A DNA stretch of 64,000 bases. Origin: Candidatus Anaerotignum merdipullorum. GTDB taxonomy: Bacteria > Bacillota > Clostridia > Lachnospirales > Anaerotignaceae. Of the stretch, positions 36,272 through 45,391 are shown piece by piece; the first letter of the stretch is position 1, and each line of letters begins with the position of its first letter. A program made the position numbers and the translations under genes. The stretch lies in assembly GCA_019115165.1 (NCBI GenBank), contig DXEB01000017.1, positions 1 through 64,000 of the forward strand. Reading direction: 5' to 3'. The notes below the pieces were generated by a model, which saw only the letters and a program-made list of their open reading frames with translations, made no database searches and was not told where the DNA came from.

Positions 36272-36904
36272 ATGGATCTGTTCGCATTTTTTGGTTCTTC
36301 GGTCTGCCATCAGATGGCGGAGCGCAGTTTTTTTTGGGGCAGCCTGCAAAGCCCAGTATGTGCGCGCTGCACTGGAATTGAAGCCGGAATTGTGTTTGGT
36401 GTCCTTTTTTTCTGGCTGAGCGGACGAAAGGACGGCAATCGACCGTTTTTTGCTCCAACGGCAGTGCTGCTGGCGGTTTCGTTCTTGCCCATTGCAGTAG
36501 ATGGTGTTGGCAGCTATCTCGGTTTTTGGGAAAGCACACAACTGCGCAGAGTGGTGACGGGCGCGATGGCAGGGTATACCATTGTGCCTTGGTTTCTGTT
36601 AGCAGGGAATTTTCAGCCGGGCAAAGAAAATGTCAAACCGATTTTCCGTCATATTGGGGAACCGTTGCTGTTGCTTTTGGCGACATTGCTCTATGGGTTT
36701 GCCGTTTGGATGGGATATGTGCCATATGTATTGGCAGGGCTGATTACAACAGTGGGGATCCTCTGTTTTTATGGCGGGTTTTGGTATTTGCTGCTGCGGC
36801 TTTGCTGTACAGGCAGGCGTCTGCCATTCATCCGTTTGGCATTGTGCGGCGGCGGGGCAACGGCGACAGGAATTGCTGTGTTGATACAAAATCTAACGTT
36901 GTAA
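36272..36904 (+). CDS. DUF2085 membrane protein
   Basis: A 210-residue membrane protein with about five to six helices. The conserved DUF2085 motif is near the N-terminus: VCHQMAERSFFWG then SPVCARCTGIEAGI, with Cys and His residues that may bind metal. Function of the family is unknown. The start is 5 bases after the preceding stop, with no strong ribosome binding site, so coupling is likely. It is followed by a terminator-like hairpin before proA. Confidence 0.88.
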   Translation: MDLFAFFGSSVCHQMAERSFFWGSLQSPVCARCTGIEAGIVFGVLFFWLSGRKDGNRPFFAPTAVLLAVSFLPIAVDGVGSYLGFWESTQLRRVVTGAMAGYTIVPWFLLAGNFQPGKENVKPIFRHIGEPLLLLLATLLYGFAVWMGYVPYVLAGLITTVGILCFYGGFWYLLLRLCCTGRRLPFIRLALCGGGATATGIAVLIQNLTL

Positions 36905-36911
36905 CAAAGAA

Positions 36912-36965
36912 AAAGCTGGTTTTTTTCGTTATTCTCAGTATAATGAAAAGAAACGGCTTTTTTTT
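36912..36965 (+). terminator. Terminator-like hairpin before proA
   Basis: AAAGCTGGTTTTTTTC pairs with GAAAAGAAACGGCTTT (one bulge, one mismatch), followed by a T-run. A consensus TATAAT (36939-36944) lies in its loop and could be the -10 of a proA promoter, though the -35 is weak. Confidence 0.6.
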
Positions 36966-36995
36966 GCAGAAGATAGAAAATCAAGGAGGCAGGGT

Positions 36996-38243
36996 ATGAG
37001 CGTATTGACAGAAATGGGAAAACAGGCGAAAGAGGCAGCAGTTGTGCTGGCGGTATTGCCTACGCCGAAAAAAAATCAGGCGCTGCGTCATGCGGCAGAT
37101 GCGTTGCTGGAGGCACAGGCGGAAATCTTGGATGCGAATGCGAAGGATGTGGCTGCGGCAAAAGCTGCAGGCATCAAGGGAGCGTTTATCGATCGACTGA
37201 CATTGAACGAAAAAAGAGTCTGGGAGATGGCGGAAGGATTGCGGCAGGTGGCAGCCTTGGAAGATCCCGTTGGGAAGGTATTGTTTATGAAAACATTGGA
37301 TAACGGCTTGATTGTTGGTCAGAAACGGGTACCAATGGGAGTGATTGGCATTATTTTTGAAGCCAGACCGAATGTTACGGCAGATGCTTTCGGCTTATGC
37401 TTGAAAGCCGGCAGTGCGGTGATTTTGCGCGGCGGAAAAGAAGCCATCACGACGAATAAGACAGTGGTGTCCATTTTCCAGAAAGCGTTGGAAGAAGAAG
37501 GACTGCCTGCGGCAGCGGTACAAATTGTGCAGGATACCGATCGGCAGACGGCGAATGAGATGATGCGTCTGAACGGATATATCGATGTCCTGATCCCACG
37601 CGGCGGTGCGGGACTGATCCGGTCTGTTGTGGAAAACAGTACCGTGCCCGTGATTCAGACAGGGGTAGGAAACTGCCATGTTTATGTGGATGAGACGGCA
37701 GATTTGGATAAAGCAACTCGGATTGTGATCAATGCCAAGACCCAGCGACCGGGCGTATGTAACGCCTGTGAGAGTCTGTTGGTGCATGAGAGCTTAAAAG
37801 ATACCTTCCTGCCAATGATCGGGAAAGCATTACAGGAAAAACAGGTCGAGGTGCGCGGGGATGCGGATACCTGCGCCCGTGTGCCCGGTGCGGTGCCGGC
37901 AACGGAAGAAGACTGGGCAACAGAATATGAGGATTATATCATTTCTACGCGCGTGGTCAAGAATTTGGATGAAGCATTGGCACATATTCGAACATATTCC
38001 ACCGGTCATTCGGAAGCCATCGTAACGGAAAATTATACCAACGCCCAGCGCTTCCTCAACGAAGTGGATGCGGCGGCAGTTTATGTGAATGCATCTACCC
38101 GTTTTACGGATGGCGGGCAGTTTGGATTTGGTGCAGAAATTGGGATCAGCACCCAGAAGCTGCATGCAAGAGGACCGATGGGGCTGACGGAGTTGACCAC
38201 GACAAAATACATCATTTACGGCAGCGGGCAGATTCGGGAATGA
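36996..38243 (+). CDS. proA: Gamma-glutamyl phosphate reductase (glutamate-5-semialdehyde dehydrogenase)
   Basis: A 415-residue NADPH enzyme that does the second step of proline synthesis, after ProB. Typical features are KNQALRHAADALL, the RVPMGVIGIIFEARPNVTAD block, LRGGKEAITTNK, IPRGGAGLI, and the catalytic Cys in TQRPGVCNACESLLVH; the C-terminus has STRFTDGGQFGFGAEIGIST. AAGGAGG precedes ATG 36996. The length is normal. Confidence 0.97.
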   Translation: MSVLTEMGKQAKEAAVVLAVLPTPKKNQALRHAADALLEAQAEILDANAKDVAAAKAAGIKGAFIDRLTLNEKRVWEMAEGLRQVAALEDPVGKVLFMKTLDNGLIVGQKRVPMGVIGIIFEARPNVTADAFGLCLKAGSAVILRGGKEAITTNKTVVSIFQKALEEEGLPAAAVQIVQDTDRQTANEMMRLNGYIDVLIPRGGAGLIRSVVENSTVPVIQTGVGNCHVYVDETADLDKATRIVINAKTQRPGVCNACESLLVHESLKDTFLPMIGKALQEKQVEVRGDADTCARVPGAVPATEEDWATEYEDYIISTRVVKNLDEALAHIRTYSTGHSEAIVTENYTNAQRFLNEVDAAAVYVNASTRFTDGGQFGFGAEIGISTQKLHARGPMGLTELTTTKYIIYGSGQIRE

Positions 38244-38264
38244 CCAGAGAAAGGAAGCGGTGCA

Positions 38265-39188
38265 ATGCGAGTGGCAATATTGGGTGCAGGCGGTGTGGGG
38301 GCGACCGTAGCCGGTGCGCTGAACCATGATCCGAATATGGAACTGATACTGATAGCCAGAGGAGAAACCAAACGGCTGACACAGGAAAGAGGATGGATCT
38401 TGGAGTCGGAAAAGTTGGGCAATCAAGTCATACATCCTGCGCTGATTAGTGAGGATCCGACAGAAATTGGTACAGTGGATGTATTGATATTGGCATGCAA
38501 GAGCTTTTCCGTGCCGGAGGTTTGTGAGCGGTATCGTGATGTAGTACGGGAGGATACGCTGGTGATTCCCCTGCAAAATGGCGTGCAGACAACGGCACAG
38601 GCAGAAGCGGCACTAGGCAGAGGGCAGATTGCGCATGGATTGATTTATTGCCTTTCTCAATCGACAGAAAAGGGGAAGGTAGTCAATATGGGAGAACTGC
38701 TGCGTGCGGCGTTTGGATTTCCGGACGGCAGAAAGAGCGAGCGGGCGGAAGCATTGGCGGCAGGTATGCGCAAAGGCGGGTTGCCGACCGTATATACAGC
38801 GGATATTCTGCAGATGGTATGGGAAAAATTTATGATGATCTGTGGAAACAGCTGCGCCTTTTTGTATTATGATTGTCCGTCGGGCGGGATTACCGCGGAT
38901 CAGAGGCGCATGCAGTTTTTGAAAGGGACCTATGAGGATATTCTTCGTCTGGCGGCGAGGGAAGGCGTCGTATTGCCAGAGGATATTGTGGCGCGGTATC
39001 TGCAGGAGTTTGCACAAATGCCGCCGACGGCAACCTCTTCTTTGTATCGGGATATCCGTGACAAAGTGCCAAACAATGAATTGGAACAGATTGTGGGCAA
39101 TGCAGTCAGAATGGCGCGGAAAAACGGAATTCAGATACCGTTTGTTGCGGCGGCATATGATAAAACATTGCAGACGAAGCTGTGGTGA
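38265..39188 (+). CDS. panE: 2-dehydropantoate 2-reductase family protein
   Basis: A 307-residue ketopantoate reductase-like protein. The N-terminal Rossmann motif is MRVAILGAGGVGATVAGAL. The ACKS motif (LILACKSFSVPEV) and the QNGVQTT segment are typical. The C-terminal domain holds WEKFMMICGNSCAFL, with the usual catalytic Lys and Asn. PanE makes pantoate for CoA, but many family members act on other 2-keto acids; no other pantothenate gene is nearby, so the symbol is provisional. It is 21 bases after proA, and a terminator follows. Confidence 0.85.
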   Translation: MRVAILGAGGVGATVAGALNHDPNMELILIARGETKRLTQERGWILESEKLGNQVIHPALISEDPTEIGTVDVLILACKSFSVPEVCERYRDVVREDTLVIPLQNGVQTTAQAEAALGRGQIAHGLIYCLSQSTEKGKVVNMGELLRAAFGFPDGRKSERAEALAAGMRKGGLPTVYTADILQMVWEKFMMICGNSCAFLYYDCPSGGITADQRRMQFLKGTYEDILRLAAREGVVLPEDIVARYLQEFAQMPPTATSSLYRDIRDKVPNNELEQIVGNAVRMARKNGIQIPFVAAAYDKTLQTKLW

Positions 39189-39237
39189 AAAAGCCGAAAA
39201 CAGGTATGGAGCATCGGGAATGGCATAACGAGAAATA

Positions 39238-39283
39238 CGGCGGAATGGATGCGGCAAAACGGCGTCTGTTCCGCCGATTTTTT
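39238..39283 (+). terminator. Terminator of the proBA-panE run
   Basis: CGGCGGAA (39238-39245) pairs perfectly with TTCCGCCG (39269-39276), followed by ATTTTTT. Confidence 0.88.
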
Positions 39284-39452
39284 GGAAAAGACGGTGCAAT
39301 GGTTCGGTAAGACGTCATGGAATTGGGAAAGGAAGCTGCATGCAGAAAAAAGCGGGAATGCTTAGAAAGGAGAAAGCAGGAATTTCTATAATAATACAAC
39401 TGGATATGCGGGATTCTTTGGGCAAACAAAAGAGAACAGAGACGGAGAAATA

Positions 39453-39490
39453 CAGTGAAAAGGAGCAATCACCGGTTTCGCTGTTTTTTT
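39453..39490 (+). terminator. Second terminator-like hairpin
   Basis: CAGTGAAA pairs with TTTCGCTG (one G-U), followed by seven T. Confidence 0.75.
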
Positions 39491-39667
39491 GAAGAAAGCC
39501 GGGGGTGAGAACGAGGGACAAGGGCTGTATCATGTTCTTATGGATGAAAGAAAGAGGAAAGAGCGGGAGGAGAACAGCGGGGCGGCAGAAATGCAGAGCA
39601 GGATAAATACGGATGTTTTTCAGAACAACTGCTCTGTGACGGGAGGAACAAAAGTTACGGAGAAAGC

Positions 39668-39692
39668 AAAAAAGCCTTCCCCTCGGAAGACT
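39668..39692 (-). terminator. Terminator of rpmB
   Basis: On the minus strand AGTCTTCC pairs with GGAAGGCT around a GAGG loop, followed by TTTTTT. Confidence 0.9.
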
Positions 39693-39707
39693 CTTTTTAT
39701 ACAGAAA

Positions 39708-39911
39708 TTAGATAGCGCGTGTAATTTTGTTTGCGCGCATGCATCTTGTGCAAACGTAGATAGATTTTACATTGCCGCTTGCTTCAACGATTTTGATTTT
39801 CTTTACATTGGGTTTCCATTTTCTGTTTGCACGTCTACTAACCTGACTACGGTTAATGCTGATTCTATGACCTTTCATCTGGCCTTTTTCACAAATTTCA
39901 CATCTAGCCAT
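39708..39911 (-). CDS. rpmB: 50S ribosomal protein L28
   Basis: A 67-residue ribosomal protein. It has two CxxC pairs (CEIC and CTRC), a zinc-binding form of L28, plus the conserved GHRISINRSQVSRRANRKWK core. The start at 39911 is set by AAGGAGGTG on the minus strand. It stands alone between two plus-strand units with its own promoter and terminator. Confidence 0.97.
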   Translation of the reverse strand: MARCEICEKGQMKGHRISINRSQVSRRANRKWKPNVKKIKIVEASGNVKSIYVCTRCMRANKITRAI

Positions 39912-39955
39912 TCCCTGCACCTCCTTAATCGCCTGTATGTGACACAACAAAGATA

Positions 39956-39984
39956 TTCTAGCAGAAAAGTTCTGAATTTGCAAG
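39956..39984 (-). promoter_or_regulatory. Promoter of rpmB
   Basis: On the minus strand: TTGCAA, 17-base spacer, TAGAAT with TGC extended -10. Confidence 0.8.
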
Positions 39985-40108
39985 AAAAAATCCTTCTTTT
40001 TTCTGTAAATATTTTTCTGTGCACGGGGAGAGAAGCTGTCTTTCAAAAAAAGGAAAAATCGTAAGAAATTCTTAAGCATTTTCTTATGAAAGGGGAAAAA
40101 ATCAATGG

Positions 40109-40114
40109 TATAAT
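40109..40114 (+). promoter_or_regulatory. Extended -10 element of the stalk/Ig-like protein gene
   Basis: TATAAT with TGG upstream, about 40 bases before the ATG. The -35 is weak. A TAAGAAATTCTTA palindrome (40063-40075) lies upstream and might bind a regulator. Confidence 0.55.
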
Positions 40115-40152
40115 AAACTACATTAACGGAGCGTTGCAAGGAGGGAAGGAAT

Positions 40153-41046
40153 ATGCGGAACATAGTGCTAACCGCAGGCGTGATAACGATGCTTTTTAGC
40201 GGGGTTGCGTATGGCGCGCAACAAAATGAAGTTGTGATTCGCCTGGATCAGAAGCCGGTGGTGCTGAAGCAAGATGTGATTTATGAGGACAACAGAATGA
40301 TGCTGCCGGTACGGGCAATGGCAGAAGTGCTGGGGGCAGATGTGACATATGATGCCGATACCAGAACAGCGGTGGTGCAAAAGCAAATGCCGACCGTTTT
40401 GGATGCAGAGGGAGCGTCGATGGTATGGAAGGTATCTTTGGGATTGGACAGTGATTATCTGACACTGTTGGACAGCCATGAGCTGCTGCTGGATACGAAG
40501 CCATTGGTAGTCAATAATCGAGCATATCTGCCGCTGCGTGAGTTGGCAGAAGCCATGAATTTGGATGTGGTTTGGCATTCTGAAAATAACGTGGATTATG
40601 TGGATCTGACTTCTGCAAGAATGCCAGAAGTTCTGTTGTCGCCGATTTCTGCATTTGATCAGGAAACCATGAGCCTGATGATGGAATGGGAAAACCGAGA
40701 GGACGCTAGATTCTATACGACGGAGGTCTTCCAGCTGCAAAAATGGAACGGCAATACATGGGAGACGATGGAACCGGATAAAGCGTACACGGTCTATGAA
40801 AATACGTACAGTATTCCCACTGGCGGTCCGACAGATGGTAAGCGGGAGCGGAAGTTTACGTTCTGGCAATGGGAAAAAAGTATGACTGCTGGAAAATACC
40901 GCGTGGCGGTGCCATATACGTACCAGGAAGGAAACGGCAAGGATATGACATTCTTTACCTTGGATCAAACGGCGGCTTTTGTGGAACAAACACCGACAAC
41001 CTATGTGGCGTACGGCGAATTTTTGGTGGAGGAGCCAATCCAGTAA
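40153..41046 (+). CDS. Secreted protein with stalk-like domain and Ig-like C-terminus
   Basis: A 297-residue exported protein with a signal peptide ending near VAYGAQ (residue 22). A copper-amine-oxidase-N-like domain occupies about 28-150, with the two characteristic blocks YEDNRMMLPVRAMAEVLGAD and NNRAYLPLRELAEAMNLDVV. The C-terminal part (about 170-295) resembles a bacterial Ig-like domain (MMEWENREDARFYTTEVFQL, AGKYRVAVPYTYQEGNG). No catalytic motif. It is likely a cell-surface or secreted binding/structural protein. GGAGGGAAGGA precedes the ATG, and a terminator follows. Confidence 0.85.
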   Translation: MRNIVLTAGVITMLFSGVAYGAQQNEVVIRLDQKPVVLKQDVIYEDNRMMLPVRAMAEVLGADVTYDADTRTAVVQKQMPTVLDAEGASMVWKVSLGLDSDYLTLLDSHELLLDTKPLVVNNRAYLPLRELAEAMNLDVVWHSENNVDYVDLTSARMPEVLLSPISAFDQETMSLMMEWENREDARFYTTEVFQLQKWNGNTWETMEPDKAYTVYENTYSIPTGGPTDGKRERKFTFWQWEKSMTAGKYRVAVPYTYQEGNGKDMTFFTLDQTAAFVEQTPTTYVAYGEFLVEEPIQ

Positions 41047-41059
41047 TCACAGAGAGCAG

Positions 41060-41100
41060 GCGGGAGGTTTGCAGGACTGCAAAAGACCTTCCGCTTTTTT
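41060..41100 (+). terminator. Terminator of the stalk/Ig-like protein gene
   Basis: GCGGGAGGTTTGCAG pairs with CTGCAAAAGACCTTCCGC (small bulges), followed by TTTTTT. Confidence 0.85.
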
Positions 41101-41364
41101 GCATACAAAGGAGCAGTGGGAAACGGGCAAGGAACATGCAAATTGGAGCGTTTGGCGAGGAACCCGAATGTTTTGATGCGTCTGAAACAAGCGGATGGGA
41201 ATATCACAATGGTGGAAGAAAAAAAGAGCAACAGATTCTAATCGTCGAAAGGCAATGGAGCGCAGCGGTGTCTCAGAAAGGTTTGAATGGACAAACCGTT
41301 GCATCTTTGCTGTTATCTTCTGCCAAAGAGCGGAAAGAAGCGGTTTTTACCGGAAGATGCGCTC

Positions 41365-41393
41365 TTGTGTTTTTGCGGACTTTGCGGTATCAT
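41365..41393 (+). promoter_or_regulatory. Candidate promoter of the rnz operon
   Basis: TTGTGT, 17-base spacer, TATCAT, about 48 bases before the rnz ATG. Confidence 0.45.
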
Positions 41394-41440
41394 AAACCAT
41401 GAGTAAGGTTCGGAAATTTTGTATACAAAGGAGGAAAGGG

Positions 41441-42358
41441 ATGTTAGATGTTTGCTTATTGGGCACCGGTGGCATGATGCCAATGCCCGGTCGGTTTTTG
41501 ACAGCGCTGGCACTGCGGTTGAACGGGCGAATGATGTTGATTGACTGCGGAGAGGGTACACAAGTGACGATGAAAATGCTGGGTTGGGGATTTAAGACAA
41601 TCGATGCCATTTGTTTTACCCATTTCCATGCAGACCACATTTCCGGTTTGCCTGGATTGCTGTTAACGATTGGAAATTCCGGCAGAACGGAACCGCTGTG
41701 TTTGGTCGGACCGCAGGGACTGCCGTATATTGTGGAAGGCTTGCGCCGGATTGCGCCGGAGTTGCCGTTTCCGATTACATATATGGAACTGAATCGAGAA
41801 ACAGAACAACCGCTGCACATCGGGGAATTTGAACTGTCTTTCTGCCCGGCAGATCACATGGTGCGTTGTTTTGCATACCGTGTGGATGTCAGAAGGCGAG
41901 GAAAGTTTGATCCGAAGAAAGCGGAAGCGTTAGGCTTGCCTCGACCGTTCTGGGGAAAGCTGCAAAAAGAAGGCGCAGTGGAATATGAAGGCAGATGGTA
42001 TACGCCGGATCTGGTGCTGGGAGCGGAACGCCCGGGGATTGCGGTTGCATACTGTACAGACAGTCGCCCGGTAGAGCGGCTAAGCGCGTTTGCTGCGGAT
42101 GTGCAGTTGTTCATTTGTGAGGGAATGTACGGGGAAGAAGAAAAAAAAGCCAAGGCGCGGGAATATAAGCATATGTTGTTTTCGGAAGCGGCGCATTTGG
42201 CAAAAGCGGCAAATGCACAGGCGTTGTGGCTGACGCATTTCAGTCCGTCTTTACATGAGCCGGAAGCGTACTTGCAAAACGCTGCGGATATTTTCCCGAA
42301 CACAGAACTGGGCGAAGAGCGGAAATGCACGACGCTGTACTTTCCGCAGGAAGGATAA
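41441..42358 (+). CDS. rnz: Ribonuclease Z
   Basis: A 305-residue metallo-beta-lactamase fold tRNA 3' endonuclease. The zinc ligands are in [13 protein letters not shown], with further His in CPADHMV and the late LTHFSPS motif, and the Asp in YCTDSRP. The short N-terminal [11 protein letters not shown] is typical of the family. ATG 41441 has AAGGAGG 7 bases upstream, while the frame is open 14 codons earlier. RNase Z trims tRNA precursors that lack encoded CCA, which fits the CCA-less tmRNA here. First gene in a run with tsaD, pspA and SPFH. Confidence 0.92.
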   Translation: MLDVCLLGTGGMMPMPGRFLTALALRLNGRMMLIDCGEGTQVTMKMLGWGFKTIDAICFTHFHADHISGLPGLLLTIGNSGRTEPLCLVGPQGLPYIVEGLRRIAPELPFPITYMELNRETEQPLHIGEFELSFCPADHMVRCFAYRVDVRRRGKFDPKKAEALGLPRPFWGKLQKEGAVEYEGRWYTPDLVLGAERPGIAVAYCTDSRPVERLSAFAADVQLFICEGMYGEEEKKAKAREYKHMLFSEAAHLAKAANAQALWLTHFSPSLHEPEAYLQNAADIFPNTELGEERKCTTLYFPQEG

Positions 42359-42366
42359 GGAGAAGG

Positions 42367-43389
42367 ATGGAACAAGATATTTTGATTTTGGCAGTGGAAA
42401 GCTCCTGTGACGAAACGGCGGCAGCAGTGGTCAAAAACGGCAGAGAAGTGCTTTCTAATATCATCTCGTCGCAGATTGCGCTGCATACGCTCTATGGCGG
42501 CGTGGTGCCGGAAATCGCTTCCAGAAAACACATAGAAGCCATTGATGGCGTCATTACCCAGGCATTGGCGCAGGCGGGCGTAACATTGCAGGAAATAGAC
42601 GCCATTGGCGTGACCTATGGTCCGGGTTTGGTCGGGGCGCTGCTGGTCGGATTGGCGGAAGCAAAAGCGCTGGCATTTGCGACCGGAAAACCGTTGATCG
42701 GCGTGCATCATATCGAGGGGCATATCTGTGCGAATTATATTGAACATAAAGACTTTGCGCCGCCGTATATGGCGTTGGTGGTGTCCGGCGGGCATTCCCA
42801 TCTGGTATTTGTGTCTGATTACGGAAAGTATGAGATTTTAGGCAGAACCCGCGATGATGCGGCGGGAGAGGCCTATGACAAGGTTGCCCGTGCCATTGGG
42901 ATGGGATATCCGGGAGGACCCAAGATAGATGCTGCGGCAAAGAAGGGAAATGCCAAGGCGATCTCTTTTCCGCGGGTGTATTTGGAAGAAGACAGTTATG
43001 ATTTTAGTTTTAGCGGATTAAAGTCTGCGGTACTCAATTATGTCAATAAACAGAAGATGATGGGAGCGCCAATGGTACCAGAGGATATCGCCGCCAGCTT
43101 CCAGCAGGCAGTGGTAGAAGTGCTGGTAGAAAAGACCATGCGAGCGGCGAAAGAAAAAGGGGTTTCCCAAATTGCACTGGCAGGCGGCGTGGCGTCAAAT
43201 TCCGCTTTGCGGGAGCAGATGCGCCGGGCGTGTGAGGCGGAAGGATATTTTCTCAGTATTCCTTCTCCTATTTTGTGCACGGACAATGCGGCAATGATTG
43301 GCTGTGCAGCGTACTATGAATATTTGGCGGGGGTACGGGATGGCTGGGACTTGAATGCCAATCCGGGACTGAAGCTGGGAGAACGCTGA
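42367..43389 (+). CDS. tsaD: tRNA N6-threonylcarbamoyladenosine synthase subunit TsaD
   Basis: A 340-residue ASKHA-fold protein, the catalytic partner in making t6A at tRNA position 37. Conserved features are the N-terminal [28 protein letters not shown] with metal-binding His, [24 protein letters not shown] and the C-terminal [10 protein letters not shown] with DNAAMIG. ATG 42367 lies 8 bases after rnz stop. TsaB, TsaC and TsaE are not in the window. Confidence 0.97.
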   Translation: MEQDILILAVESSCDETAAAVVKNGREVLSNIISSQIALHTLYGGVVPEIASRKHIEAIDGVITQALAQAGVTLQEIDAIGVTYGPGLVGALLVGLAEAKALAFATGKPLIGVHHIEGHICANYIEHKDFAPPYMALVVSGGHSHLVFVSDYGKYEILGRTRDDAAGEAYDKVARAIGMGYPGGPKIDAAAKKGNAKAISFPRVYLEEDSYDFSFSGLKSAVLNYVNKQKMMGAPMVPEDIAASFQQAVVEVLVEKTMRAAKEKGVSQIALAGGVASNSALREQMRRACEAEGYFLSIPSPILCTDNAAMIGCAAYYEYLAGVRDGWDLNANPGLKLGER

Positions 43390-43451
43390 AGCGCCAAATG
43401 GCATTGGGAACAATGAACGCATCAGGAATGTATATGAAGGAGGAAAAAGAT

Positions 43452-44132
43452 ATGGCAGGGATTTTCAGCAGATTTAAAACAATAATAGAAGCAAATATCA
43501 ACGCACTGCTGGATCAGGCAGAAGATCCGGTGAAGATGGCAGATCAGCTTGCCAGAGAGCTGCAAAAAGATTTGGGTGAAGTCAAAGCGGAAACCGTTTC
43601 TGTCATGGCGGAAGAAAAACGCGCAAAACGGATCTATGAAGAGTGTGTGGCAGAGTTGGAAAAACTGCAGAATTATGCACAGAAAGCGGTGCTTGCCGGA
43701 AATGACACGGATGCGAGAACTTTTTTGGCGGAAAAAGCGGCAAAGGCAGCACAGTTGGACAGCTTAAAAGGTGCTTGGGAGCTGGCGGCGGCAAATGCAG
43801 CTAAAATGCGCGAGCTGCATGATAAATTAACGGAACAGCTCAGAGAAGTGGAAGAACGCAAAGCCGCTGTTCGTGCCAAAGCGGCAATGGTGAAATCTCA
43901 GCAGAAAGCCAATGAAATGAAAACCGATTTCGGCGCAGGCTCGATGGCGGCATTTGACGCATTGGAAGAAAAATTGAATCGTTCTTTGGACGAGGCGCAG
44001 GCAATGACGGAGTTGAATGAAAAACAGGACGAGGTGTCGGATTTGATGGCAAAGTATGACACGGATGCTGCGGCGCAAACGGCTGCGATAGAGGACGAAC
44101 TGGCGGCACTGAAGGAAAAACTGGGCAAGTAA
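43452..44132 (+). CDS. pspA: PspA/IM30 family membrane-stress protein
   Basis: A 226-residue, almost fully helical, coiled-coil protein. The N-terminus GIFSRFKTIIEANINALLD plus AEDPVKMADQLARELQKDL is the family signature. PspA forms membrane-remodelling assemblies that protect the envelope under stress. It is followed closely by an SPFH/zinc-ribbon protein, as in the Bacillus subtilis pspA-ydjI pair, where the SPFH protein recruits PspA to membranes. AAGGAGG precedes ATG 43452. Confidence 0.94.
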   Translation: MAGIFSRFKTIIEANINALLDQAEDPVKMADQLARELQKDLGEVKAETVSVMAEEKRAKRIYEECVAELEKLQNYAQKAVLAGNDTDARTFLAEKAAKAAQLDSLKGAWELAAANAAKMRELHDKLTEQLREVEERKAAVRAKAAMVKSQQKANEMKTDFGAGSMAAFDALEEKLNRSLDEAQAMTELNEKQDEVSDLMAKYDTDAAAQTAAIEDELAALKEKLGK

Positions 44133-44149
44133 CGGGGGTGCGGAAAACG

Positions 44150-45175
44150 ATGGGATTGTTCGGCAATGAATTCAGTAATGTCGTGGAATGGCAGGAACAG
44201 GATGACCAGGTGATTTTTGATAAATGGCAGAATGATGAGATTAAAAAAGGCAGCCGTTTGGTCATTCGCCCCGGTCAGGATGCGATTTTTCTGTACAATG
44301 GAAAGATAGAGGGCATTTTTACCGAGGAAGGCAGTTTTGATATCGAATCTCAGATTGTACCGTTTTTAAGTACGCTCAAGGGAGTTCGGTTTGGATTCAA
44401 CAGTGGCATTCGTGCGGAAGTGCTGTTTGTCAATACCAAAGAATTTACGGTGAAGTGGGGAACCAAAAATGCGGTCATGATTCCTTACAGCGGATTGCCC
44501 GGCGGACTGCCGGTTCGTGCGTTTGGCACCTTCCAGATGAAAGTATCCGACTATGTCTGCTTGATCGATACCATTGCAGGAATCAAAGCTCGTTTTACTA
44601 TCGATGATGTGAAAAGCAGGGTGCTGAGTATTCTGGATCAGTTGCTGATGAAATGGATTGGAAAGGAAGGCAAGGATCTGTTTTGTTTACAGGCAAGCGC
44701 CTATGAGATTGCCCGTGGGATGCAGGAGGATTTGGATATGGAGCTGCGCAAGATTGGGATTGCAGTAACTGGGATGCAGATTTCCAGTTTCAGTTATCCA
44801 CAGGAAGTGCAGGAAAAAATCAATGCAGCGGCGGGATATCATATGGTAGGGGATATGAATCGCTACCAGCAGGGGAAATTGGCAGACGGTTTGGATCAAA
44901 GCGGTAATGCGGCGGGAAGTATTGCCGGAATGGGGGTTGGTATGGCTGCCGGTATGCAGATGGCACAGGAGATGCTGCGGCAAACTTCTCAGCAAAGAGA
45001 GGTTTCGCAAGGCGGCAAACAGTGTCCGTCCTGCGGTGCAGCGGTAGGTGCAGCGGATCGGTTTTGCTCCGCCTGCGGACAAAAATTAGAAACCGCAGTA
45101 TTTTGTCCCGCCTGTGGCGCGAAAGTCAATGCAGGGGATCGCTTTTGTTCCGGCTGTGGAAAGAAGATGGCATAA
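44150..45175 (+). CDS. SPFH domain protein with C-terminal zinc ribbons (YdjI-like)
   Basis: A 341-residue protein, 17 bases after pspA. The SPFH/virion-core-like part (about 1-215) has WQEQDDQVIFDKWQNDEIKK, GSRLVIRPGQDAIFLYNGKI and TAVMIPYSGLPGGLPVRAFG-like segments. A Gly/Ala/Met-rich linker (about 240-285) leads to two zinc ribbons with four CxxC pairs (CPSCG, CSACG, CPACG, CSGCG). It resembles YdjI, the PspA partner. The start is set at ATG 44150, as GGGGGTG lies 10 bases upstream; GTG 44138 is possible. Confidence 0.9.
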   Translation: MGLFGNEFSNVVEWQEQDDQVIFDKWQNDEIKKGSRLVIRPGQDAIFLYNGKIEGIFTEEGSFDIESQIVPFLSTLKGVRFGFNSGIRAEVLFVNTKEFTVKWGTKNAVMIPYSGLPGGLPVRAFGTFQMKVSDYVCLIDTIAGIKARFTIDDVKSRVLSILDQLLMKWIGKEGKDLFCLQASAYEIARGMQEDLDMELRKIGIAVTGMQISSFSYPQEVQEKINAAAGYHMVGDMNRYQQGKLADGLDQSGNAAGSIAGMGVGMAAGMQMAQEMLRQTSQQREVSQGGKQCPSCGAAVGAADRFCSACGQKLETAVFCPACGAKVNAGDRFCSGCGKKMA

Positions 45176-45391
45176 AAAAAGAAGGGCAGCGGAATTGTTT
45201 TGGTGGTACAGCTCTCAGACGGATGGGGGTGGCTGCACAGGAAAGAAAGCGCGGGGATGTGCAAGATGGAGCTGCGCGGCTTGGATGGAGCGCATGAGAG
45301 TGCGCAGGATTCCTCTGTACAGGCGCTGAAACAAATGGGAAAAATAGGACAGAGACAGCAGTACAGCTTGATAAAATGAAGGGGAAGAAAG

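Larger units (their letters stand above)
39189..39707. other. Intergenic region between panE and converging rpmB
   Basis: It holds two plus-strand terminator hairpins (39238-39283, 39453-39490) and the minus-strand rpmB terminator (39668-39692). No gene is supported between them; a small RNA between the two plus-strand hairpins cannot be excluded. Confidence 0.6.
41047..41440. other. Intergenic region upstream of rnz
   Basis: It contains the terminator at 41060-41100 and a candidate promoter at 41365-41393. The open frames in between are poorly supported. Confidence 0.55.

Noticed and set aside
39489-40064. A 191-codon plus-strand frame
   Set aside because: It is antisense to rpmB and its promoter and terminator; rpmB is certain.
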